Below, in pieces: positions 24,770 to 34,200 of a DNA stretch of 34,416 bases. The notes below the pieces were generated by a model. That model did not search any database. It saw only the letters and a program-made list of their open reading frames with translations, and had not been told where the DNA came from. The DNA comes from an uncultured Oscillochloris sp. (GTDB lineage: Bacteria; Chloroflexota; Chloroflexia; Chloroflexales; Chloroflexaceae). The stretch covers positions 1-34,416 of the forward strand of contig CAIXLU010000519.1 of assembly GCA_903920315.1 (NCBI GenBank), in the 5' to 3' direction. The stretch's first letter is position 1. Every line of letters begins with the position of its first letter. The translations under genes were made by a program, and so were the position numbers.

Positions 24770-26929
24770 GCTCGCAAGGAGTCGGCGGGCCAACTTCACA
24801 CGCGGCATCATGGCACTTCCCATGCCCACCGCTAGCCCAACGGCATAAATCGGTATCGAGCTGGTGTAACTGACCACCCCGACGAATGCGCCACCGACGA
24901 TGAGGAGACCAGGCACAATGCTCGTCAGAAGATTGATCTGCATATTGGCTTCAAACTCATCGGATAAGCGGAAGAGCGTGATCAACTGCCGAAGGGATTG
25001 ATCCATCATGATAATCTGCGCCGTATCAGTCGCAAGGCTCGTCGCACCACGCAGCGAGATTGATACTTGTGCCGTACGAAGAGCGATGGCGTCATTGATG
25101 CCATCGCCGATGAAGCAGACAAATTTCCCTTCAGACTGGAACCGGGCGATCTGTGCGGCTTTGTCCTCGGGCAAGGTCTCAGCGATATAGTTTTTGATAC
25201 CCAACTGCTTGGCCAGGATGCGTGTCGGCTCCTCGCGATCTCCTGAAATGATATACGTTGTGATCCCACGTGCATGCAGGTGATTGACGATCTGCTGCGC
25301 TTCGGGACGAATGCTTGGTCGTAGCTCAAGAGCACCGGCAAGCTGCCCGTCTAGCGCGACGTAGACTATCGAGTGGCCATGATCGTGGGCACTCTGTGTC
25401 GCCTGTTCGATATGATCGGGGATGGATACCTGGCTCATCGCCATAAAGCGGTGGCTACCGACCTGAACCCGGTAACGATCTTCGACGGCCATTTCAATGC
25501 CGTAGCCAATTTCGTAGGTAGCCTCGGTGATCGCGGGAAGCGTAAGCTCGCGCTCCTGTGCCGCCTGCAGAATTGCCCGTGCAATCGGGTGTGATTGGCG
25601 TTGTTCCGCTGTTGCCGCGTAGGTGAGCAGTGTCGTCTCGTCGAGGTCGGCGCAGAGATGGATCGCGCAGAGCGTCGGTTGTTCCAGCGTCAACGTACCG
25701 GTTTTGTCAAAGACGACGGTATCAACCTTGTGGATCTGCTCTAGCGCCCGTCCGTCCTTGATTAGAATGCCTTCATGGGCCGTCTCTTGCAGGTAGTTGA
25801 GGACGCTGAGCGGTCCGATGAGGTGCATATTGTAGCCCAGGCGGGAAAAGAAGATCGCCAGCATACGGTCAGCACCCAGCACCGGTAGTGTGGCCAGTCC
25901 AAACAACAGGGTGGGCAAAGCAGCGCGATTAGCAATTTCCTGGCCACGCAACTCCACGGACGCGGTGAAATCTGACGTGTTCGTGAGCATCTGTCCGATC
26001 TGAGCGGCAGCGGTATCGGCTCCTGTCTTCTCAACCCGAACAATGATGCGACCGCTCAACACGAGCGTGGCCGCAAAGACCTGGTCACCGTGATGGCGCT
26101 CCACAGGCTGTGCTTCACCTGTCAGCCTATGCTGGTCAATCGTGGCAACACCGTCCGTAATCACCCCATCCACAGGAACTGTCTGCCCAGCATCAACGAC
26201 CAGCAAGGAGTCCAAGCCGACGGTATCAAAGGAAACGTACATCTCGACACCATCAAGAAGCATCCAGACGAACCGTGGTTGATCGCCCATCAGGTTGGTC
26301 AGTTCTTTGCGTGTTCCGTCTTTGGCCCCGGCAATGACCTTCGCGACATAGGCGTAGATCCAACCGGCCATCGCCCCGGCGACGATCACACCGGGATTGA
26401 TCGGTGTATACAGGATGGCACCAATGGCGAGAGTAGTGTCCACCGTCAGGGTTGTGACTTTGCGCCGTTCGACGAGATCCATGTAGGCACGCTTGTAGTA
26501 GGGAAAGTTAAGGTAGATGTAGAACGGCCCCATCAACAACACCAGATGTGGGGTAACGGCGAACAGCACCACCGACGTCGCGAGGAGTGTGGAGGCAAAT
26601 ACAAACTGTTGGTTGGCCATCTGCTGCTCTTCACTCAACACGGTTGGCTCAAGCGACATCTCCTTGATATGCTCTGAACGCATATCGGTCAAGAGGAGAT
26701 CGAGCGTGCGGTGCTTGAAACGTTGGATGGCAGTGACGAGCGTTGGGTAGATGTCCTCCATGCCAACCATCGGCGGCGTGGTCGCCGTGCTGGTGAAGGT
26801 CTTCTCACCAGGGGGTAACAGTGCATCCACCAGGAGCGGTGGCGTGGCGTTTCCTGACTGCATCTTTGCGGCTTGGGATCTAACTGTAGCCAGCGTTGAC
26901 CTGACTGCACGACTTAGGATGTTAAGCAT
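24767..26929 (-). CDS. P1B-like P-type ATPase lacking the CPC metal motif
   Basis: 720 residues, membrane. The core is complete: actuator LTGEAQPVE (near 269), phosphorylation site DKTGTLT (near 406), SHPIARAIL with the HP pair typical of metal (P1B) ATPases, and GDGINDA (near 606). Hydrophobic spans lie at about 105-170, 190-225, 335-385 and 660-705. Where P1B pumps have CPC-ALGLATP in the sixth helix, this protein has LGY-NMHLIGP (near 362), counted back from GILIKDGRALE. The metal-ligand cysteines are therefore missing, and there is no N-terminal HMA domain. The transported ion cannot be named. It lies inside the biosynthetic cluster, on the same strand, between two family A repeats. It could export an ion or serve self-protection, or be a passenger gene. 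The ribosome-binding site is weak. Confidence 0.88.
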   Translation of the reverse strand: MLNILSRAVRSTLATVRSQAAKMQSGNATPPLLVDALLPPGEKTFTSTATTPPMVGMEDIYPTLVTAIQRFKHRTLDLLLTDMRSEHIKEMSLEPTVLSEEQQMANQQFVFASTLLATSVVLFAVTPHLVLLMGPFYIYLNFPYYKRAYMDLVERRKVTTLTVDTTLAIGAILYTPINPGVIVAGAMAGWIYAYVAKVIAGAKDGTRKELTNLMGDQPRFVWMLLDGVEMYVSFDTVGLDSLLVVDAGQTVPVDGVITDGVATIDQHRLTGEAQPVERHHGDQVFAATLVLSGRIIVRVEKTGADTAAAQIGQMLTNTSDFTASVELRGQEIANRAALPTLLFGLATLPVLGADRMLAIFFSRLGYNMHLIGPLSVLNYLQETAHEGILIKDGRALEQIHKVDTVVFDKTGTLTLEQPTLCAIHLCADLDETTLLTYAATAEQRQSHPIARAILQAAQERELTLPAITEATYEIGYGIEMAVEDRYRVQVGSHRFMAMSQVSIPDHIEQATQSAHDHGHSIVYVALDGQLAGALELRPSIRPEAQQIVNHLHARGITTYIISGDREEPTRILAKQLGIKNYIAETLPEDKAAQIARFQSEGKFVCFIGDGINDAIALRTAQVSISLRGATSLATDTAQIIMMDQSLRQLITLFRLSDEFEANMQINLLTSIVPGLLIVGGAFVGVVSYTSSIPIYAVGLAVGMGSAMMPRVKLARRLLAS

Positions 26930-26971
26930 AGTGCTTTGTCCGATCTCTCACGTGAAACATGGCTGATAGAG

Positions 26972-27095
26972 CAGAAGTAACGCTGTGACTTCAGATCCAC
27001 TACCCATGTCACCCTGAGCGAAGCGAAGGGTCTGACAGGAAACCGGGACAGATGCTTCGCTGCGCTCAGCATGACATGACAGCGTTACTTCTGCG
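26972..27095. repeat. Palindromic family A repeat, copy 4, with flanking direct repeats
   Basis: The core CCTGAGCGAAGCGAAGGGTCT / CTTCGCTGCGCTCAGC is framed by inverted ends GCAGAAGTAACGCTGT and ACAGCGTTACTTCTGC. The 14-base ATGGCTGATAGAGC occurs at 26959-26972 and again at 27109-27122, on either side of the element, with GAAAC also shared just upstream. This looks like a target-site duplication. It occupies most of the ATPase to dehydrogenase gap. Confidence 0.8.
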
Positions 27096-27157
27096 GTAGC
27101 GCGAAACTATGGCTGATAGAGCGATCCTATCCTGGTTATGAGGAAGGAGTCACGGCT

Positions 27158-28240
27158 TTAGTCGGCTGAAACCTTGACTCCTTCTTCACGGCTCCACGTG
27201 GATTCCCGATACTGGGGCATCATACAAATTTCCGCATTGAGCAGTGCCCCGCCAGCGGCACCGCGTACTACGTTATTCACCACGTAGGAAAGGCGCAGGT
27301 CGTAGAGTTCGTCATGCGTTGAGATATTGCCCACCGCAATCGCCATACCGTTGGCGTGCCATGCATCCTGGTTCGGGCGGGGCCGCCCAACCTCGTCAAT
27401 AACGACAATCGGATAGAGAGGCCGGGTTGGTGTCTCAATGTCGTGCAAGGGGCTAAAAGTGGATAGCACATGAATCAACGTATCGCGGCTACCGATTGAC
27501 CTCTCCGTATTGATCCTGACATCAACATAATGACCCTCTTGCACGCTCACCCGATTGCAACTGACGGAGAGCAAGAGGTGCTGGCCGAGAATCTTCTTGA
27601 CTTCACGGCGAATGTACTCTTCGGTGCGTTCGGCTGAATGATGCAGCGGGTAGATGTTGTGATCCACCAATTCGGGGGCGTATTTTGCATCGCCGCGACC
27701 AGAAACCGACTGATAGGTGGTCACGCAGGCTTCCCGCACCCCATACTGTTGATCAATGGCGCTGAGCAGAATCACTAATCCCGATGTCACACAGTTTGGG
27801 TTTTTGATAAAACGATGATTGTGCATTGCTGCACGGTTCGCCTCAGGAACAACAAGCGGATTTGCCTGCTCGAACCGTCCGTATGGACTGTTCGAGAAGA
27901 GGGTGCGACCGGTTTCTAGTAACTGCTCCTCAACACTGCCAGCCCGTTCCGGTACCGAGGAAAAAACCATCTGGATGTCCGATGCCAGGAGTTCCTCAAA
28001 TGCGGACACGCGCCATCCTGCCAGCGCCTCGGGGAATGGTCGTGGTTTCCAAAAGTGAAGACCATAATGCTCCTGGAGCGCAGTCTCCTTTTTTGTCCAC
28101 ACGTGCCGGTAGGTAGCGTCAGCCGATTCGCTGCTGCCAACTATCATTCCCAGTTCAAACCACGGGTGGTCAATCAGCAGTTCCGCCATGCGACGACCCA
28201 CCAGACCGGTCGCCCCAACAATTGCTACTTTCTGCTTCAT
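27158..28240 (-). CDS. Aspartate-semialdehyde-dehydrogenase family enzyme
   Basis: 360 residues. The NADP-binding GATGLVGRR is at 9-17, the catalytic Cys150 sits in NPNCVTSG, Gln176 is in TYQSVSG, and Arg230/His237 are in NRVSVQEGH. All expected active-site residues are present. The length and pattern fit the archaeal/yeast-type branch, which also includes the archaeal malonyl-CoA reductases. The usual reaction reduces aspartyl phosphate to aspartate semialdehyde, a route to diaminobutyrate, homoserine and lysine. Its place 44 bases after the NRPS stop, on the same strand and with GGGGAA before the ATG, argues that it supplies a cluster building block instead of, or as well as, serving primary metabolism. 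Which substrate it uses cannot be told from sequence. Confidence 0.85.
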   Translation of the reverse strand: MKQKVAIVGATGLVGRRMAELLIDHPWFELGMIVGSSESADATYRHVWTKKETALQEHYGLHFWKPRPFPEALAGWRVSAFEELLASDIQMVFSSVPERAGSVEEQLLETGRTLFSNSPYGRFEQANPLVVPEANRAAMHNHRFIKNPNCVTSGLVILLSAIDQQYGVREACVTTYQSVSGRGDAKYAPELVDHNIYPLHHSAERTEEYIRREVKKILGQHLLLSVSCNRVSVQEGHYVDVRINTERSIGSRDTLIHVLSTFSPLHDIETPTRPLYPIVVIDEVGRPRPNQDAWHANGMAIAVGNISTHDELYDLRLSYVVNNVVRGAAGGALLNAEICMMPQYRESTWSREEGVKVSAD

Positions 28241-28284
28241 TATTTTTCCCCATCCTCATGCATGAGTATCTATCCAGTGGTGCG

Positions 28285-31200
28285 TCAGCTAGATGTCTGC
28301 GGGACAGATCGCACAACTTCCCGCCTGGCCAGGCATTCACCCAGGCATTCGGCCAGGATGTGGACGTGTGGGGCTATCAACATCCCACTATGATCTCCAG
28401 GCACAACGTGGAGATCTACAGGGCCATCAGCGTAGGCACTCCATCCCCAGGTCGGTTCGGTACGCAGGTCGGCGCGGACGGCGGTGTCGGTCGAATCACT
28501 GCCGCGTAGCAGGGCAAGCGGCACCGGGATGACCGAGGTCGGCGCATAGTTCGCTTGATTGTTGGCCTTAAAGACCTGGTACAAACCGTGCAGGAGTTCA
28601 CTCCCTGAGCCTGGTGGTACGGCACCACACTCCTGTAGTCGCTCGTTGACGAATGTGAATCGTTCGCCCATTGTCATGACGGAGAGCGAGGCGTAGCTCA
28701 GGTGGAGTGTGATACCGAGGAACTGCTCGATCATGTGGGCCATTTCGAGCATCCACATGGTATCATCCCACCCATCGGTGATTCCTGCGGCTTTGCCACC
28801 TGGGGCAAAAGTGTCCATCACAACTACGAGGGCTACCTCATGGCCTGCGCTGCGGAGCAGTTGGGCCATCGCGTACGCAATGTGGCCGCCGAGCGAGTGC
28901 CCGCCGAGGAAGTATGGCCCGTGTGGCTGTACTGTCTGGATTGCAACGACATAGCAGGCCGCCATGTCCTCGACCGAAGTCAATGGTGGCGTCCGCCCAT
29001 CAAGGCCGACCGCCTGCAGCGCATAGAAGGGTTGTTCGTTGCCCAGATGGCGGGCCAGGGTGTCGTAGTGCAGGACGTTGCCCCCGCCGCCGTGGATGCA
29101 GAAGAACGGTGATCGGCTGCCGTGGGGCTGGATCGGCACCAGCGGTGACCAGTCAGCGACCGTCCCCGTGTTGTGCAGGCGCAACGCCAGTTGTGCGATG
29201 GTCGGGTTCTCAAAAAGGCTGGCAAGTGGCAGGTGCTGGCCAAAGTGTTGCTGAACCTGCGCCATCACGCGAATGGCGAGCAGCGAATGGCCCCCTAACT
29301 CGAAGAAGTTGTCGTGAATACTGATCTGTGGCACGCCCAGCACGGCCTGCCAGATATGTGCCAAGTTCACTTCCGTCATGCTGCGCGGTGCAACAGCGAG
29401 CCGCTCTTGCACCAGAACTGAGCGATCAGGTACCGGCAGTGCCTTGCGATCCACTTTCCCGCTTGGCGTGAGTGGGAGTGTGTCTATTTGGACAAAGATA
29501 CTCGGCACCATGTACTCGGGTAGGTGCTTCTGGAGGTGGCTGCGCAGTTCTGCCCCCGTCGCAGATGTTACCACATAGGCCACCAGTCGCAGATCGCCAG
29601 GAGAATCCTCTCGCGCCAGTACCACACATTCCCGTACTGCAGGGTGGTCGTGCAGCACCGACTCAATCTCGCCCAACTCGATGCGGAAGCCCCGGATCTT
29701 CACCTGCTGGTCACTGCGGCCCAGGTACTCCAGGTTGCCATCCGCCAAGTAGCGCACGAGGTCGCCCGTCTTGTAGAGTCGCCCCGATCCAAACGGATTG
29801 GGGATGAACCGCTCTGCCGTCAATTCTGGCCGGTTCAGATAGCCCGCACCTACCTGGATACCACCAATGTACAGCTCGCCTGTTACTCCAATGGGCACGG
29901 GCCGCAGAAGATCATCTAGCACATACAGGCAGGTATTGGCCACAGGCGTGCCGATGGGGATGGATGGGCGCGTGGGGATGATGCGGTAGGCGCTCACGAC
30001 ATCGGTACATTCGGTGGGGCCGTAGGTGTTGACCACGGTAGCATGACAGGCGGGCGATGTCAGCCACGGGGCGAGCCGATCCATATGTATGGGCTCACCA
30101 CCGAGAATGACATAGCGCAAGGATTCTAGCTTGGCGAACGCCGCGTGCGCGATGTCCGGGGGAGCGTCTGGGGCCAGGTAGGGGTAAAAGGCGCTGGGCG
30201 TGCAGTTGATCCAGGTGACGCGATGCTGCTGGATCAGGTTGGTCATCACCGTGTATTCATAGAGGGGTGCAGCACTGAGAACCAGTTGTCCGCCCACGAT
30301 AAGCGGGGCAAACAGGTTCTTTTGGGTAAGGTCGAAGCTGGGTGAACTGGCAATGAGGGTGCGGTCGTCTGCATTCAGGCCGAACTGGGTGATATACCAG
30401 GAGACGAGATTGACAAGGCCACGATGGTAGACGCCAGTGACTTTGGGTTTGCCGGTGGAGCCTGAGGTGAAGATCGCGTAGACGAGATGGTGGGGCTGCA
30501 CGGCGCGGGATGGATTGCAATAGCCGATAGCCGATAGCCGATAGCCGATAGAATGATTCTTTTCATCGGGTATGGGATAGGATGTCAGCAGGGGCCAATC
30601 CCGATCCAGACAGACGACCTGAGCGGCGGTTGGCGGCAGGGTGTTGAGCAGATGAGACTGCGTGAGCAGCACCGGCACGGCGGCATCGTCCAGCATGAAG
30701 GCGAGGCGCTCGGCGGGGTAGCTCGGGTCGAGGGGTACATATGCGCCCCCGGCCTTGAGGATACCCAGCAGCCCGATGATCATCTCCCGTGAGCGTTCAA
30801 CACAGAGTCCCACCAGCACATCTGGCCCGATCCCAAGCCCGATCAGGTGGAGGGCAAGCTGGTTGGCGCGGGCGTTCAGTTCCGCATAGGTAAGCTGTTG
30901 GTCTTCAAAGACAACCGCCACGGCGTCGGGCGTGCGCGCCACCTGTTCCTCGAAGAGTTCGTGGATGCAGCGATCTTGGGGATAGTCTGCCGCTGTGGCG
31001 TTCCACTCTTCCAACAATTGCTGCTGCTCAGTCGCGGTGAGCATGGACAAGGTCGCCAATGTCGCCGTTGGGTCAGTGACCATTCCTTCGATGAGGGTCT
31101 GGAGATGGCCGGCCATGCGGGTGATGGTGATCGCATCCAGGCGTCGGCTGTCGTAGCTGAACGCAAAGGTGAGCCTATCCTCGTCCCCGCTCCCTGGTGG

Positions 31201-34200
31201 GACGACCGCTATCGTTAAGGGATAGTTGGTCTGTTCGTAGCTCGCCATATCGCGAACTAACGCTGCTCCCGCCTCTAGTTGCGCACTGTCTACCGGGTAA
31301 TTCTCGAAAACCAGGATGTGTTCAAAGAGTGGTATCCCGGACGGAATATCGCTCCCGCGCTGGATGTCTGACAGGGTAAGATAGCCATGCTCCTGGGCCG
31401 CTGCCTGGATCTGCTGGAGCCGTTGCAGCCAGGGGCCCAGACGTTCGGACGGGGGAACGGTCACAGCTATCGGGACGGTGTTGATGAAGAGGCCGACCAT
31501 CCGCTCTACACCGGGCAGCGTCGCGGGGCGACCGGAGATGGTGGCACCGAAGATGATCTCCTGGTTGCCGCTGTAGCGACTCAACAGGATAGCCCATGCG
31601 CCCTGAATGACGGTGTTGAGCGTCACTTGCTGCTGTTGCGCCAACCGGCTTACGGCTCGCGTCAACTCTGGGCTGAGGACGTGGCGCTGGGTCGGATAGT
31701 GATCATGCCGCGTGCCCCGTGTGGGCGCGGGCCGGTCAACGGTGAGAGGTGTGGGTGCCGTGAAGGAGTGGAGTTGTTCACGCCAGAAGATCTCGGCCCG
31801 TTGGCGATCTTGGCGGCGCAGCCAGAGCAGGTAGTCGCGATAGGGACGGGGTGATGGCCATTCTGCCGCACGACCTGTACAGGCTGCCTGGTAGCGGACA
31901 AACAATTCCTGCATCAGCAGGGGCAGCGACCAGCCATCACCAATGAGGTGGTGGCTGGTCCAGATAAAGGAGACGGCGTCGCCCGCCGTGCGCAGGAGCG
32001 CACAGCGCATGAGAGGTGCATGATCGAGGGCGAATCCGCGCTGGCGATCCGCTGCCAGCCATGCGCTCAGTGCCGCCGCTGCATCGCCCCCATCCGCCCA
32101 TTGTTCTTCTGCCCAGAGCAGTGTCACCTCGTGCTGCACCAACTGGAGGGGCGTGGGATCTCGTTCCCAGAGGAAGCAGGTGCGCAGCATCGGGTGGTGG
32201 CTGACCAGTTCCTGCCAAGACTGACGGAATGCGGCGACGTTCAGGGTGCGCTCCAGGGTAAAGCAGAGTTGGGTGACATAGACCCCCGACTCCGGCGCAT
32301 AGAGTGCTTCAAAGAGCATCCCCTCCTGCATGGGTGAGAGCTCGTAGATGTCGTCAATGGCTTGCCCATGCAGGCGATCTACTTCTGCTTGGCTGAGGCT
32401 GCGCGCCGTAAAGTCGCTCGGAGTATAGCCACCCGCAGTCGTGCGGCAATGATCAATGAGCTGGCGCAGTGCGGCCAGATACGCTGCGGCGAGGGTCTCA
32501 ATTGTCTGATGTTGATGGGTGTGTTGGCTGAATCGCCAGGCCACCTGTAGTTCGCCGTGGATCACCAGCGCATTCACATCCAGGAGATGACTGAGCAGTC
32601 CGGTGGGGCTATGGGGTTGCCCGCTCCCTTCCTGGGCAAAGCCGGGACGCAGTGGATTCTCGGTGTCGGTAATGGCGGCATCGAACTGGCCGAGGTAATT
32701 AAAGCTGAGGCTGATGGGCGCTACCGGTACCAATCCCTCCAGCGCTCCCACATAGCGCAGAATCCCATACCCCATGCCGTGGTTGGGGATGCGACAGAGT
32801 TGTTCTTTGACGGAACGGATCATGCCGCCCTCATCATCGGCCTCTACCTCCAAGACGACCGGGAACAGGCTGGTGAACCAACCCACAGTTCGCGAGAGGT
32901 CAAGGGTCGTTGCCGCCGCATCATCCTCCAGCACCTCGCGACCATGACCTTCCAGTTCAAGTACGACCCGTTTCTGCCCGCTCCAACCGCTCACGGCGTG
33001 AACCAGTGCCGCCAACAACAGGTCATTGACTTGGGTGCGGTAGGCGGCAGGTGCCGTGTGCAGCAGCAGTGCGGTTGTCTCGGCGTCGAGCGTACAGACG
33101 ACTTCATCGGCTGAGGCCACCGTGTTCACCATCAGGCCGATAGAGTGGTCAACCGGGAGCGGGCTGTCGCACCGGCTAACCACTTGTTGCCAGTAGGCAT
33201 GCTCACGGCGCACCTGTTCGACACCCTCAATCGCCAGCCAGCGCGCCCAATCCCGAAACGCCGTGGTCTTGGCTGGCAACTGAACCGCCTCCCCACGCAG
33301 GCGCTGCTGGTACGCCAGTTGCCAATCTTCCAGCAGAATGCGCCAGGAGACACCGTCCACCGCCATGTGGTGAATGACCACCAGCAGCCGTCCCGCCGCT
33401 TGATCACCATAGTTAAAGTATGCAGCGCGGAGCAGTGGCCCTCGTTCCAGGTTCAGACTCTCCTGGGCGCGATCTGCCTCTTCAGCGAGGCGGGCGCTCC
33501 GTTGCTCCGGTGTGAGCAGTGAGAGATCGAACACGGCGAGATCCAGGCCGGTTGTGGTGGGGGCGTTCTCCTGTCGCCAGACGCCCTCGACCTGGACAAA
33601 GCGCAGGCGTAGGGCGTCATGATGTCGCTCAAGATCGGTAAGGGCCGCCTGGAGATGCAGCACATTGAGGTTGGCGGCAACCTCCAGCATCACCGCCTGG
33701 TTGAAGTGGTGGACATCAGGCCAGCCCTGGGCCAGGAACCAGTGCTGAATAGGCGTTAGCGGCAGGGAACCCGTGATCTCCTCCTGGATGACGGCTGGCT
33801 GGGTGATGGCGGTGGCTACGGCTGACAGTTGCCGGATTGTCTGGTGCTGAAAGAGTTGGCGCGGGGTAATCTGAATTCCGAGCCGGCGGGCGCGAGCAAC
33901 GACCTGGATGCTCAAGATGGAATCGCCGCCGATGGTGAAGAAATTGTCGTCCGGCCCGATGTGGGGGAGGTGCAAAACCTGTTGCCAAATAGCAGTGAGC
34001 GTTGCCTCCGTCGGGGTCAGCGCGGATGCTGTAGACGGATGTGACCGTAGCCCTACGTCGGTGGTGGTAGGTGCCGGGAGAGCTTTGTGGTCAACCTTGC
34101 CGTTGGGGCTAAGCGGGAGCGCGTCCAGCACGACGAAGGCGCTGGGGATCATGTACTCGGGCAATTGCCGCCGCAAAAAGTCGCGATAGCGTCTTCCATG

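Noticed and set aside
27144-27183. AAGGAGTCA / TGACTCCTT inverted pair spanning the dehydrogenase stop codon, as a terminator
   Set aside because: The stem is only 9 bp with a loop of about 22 bases and no T-run.
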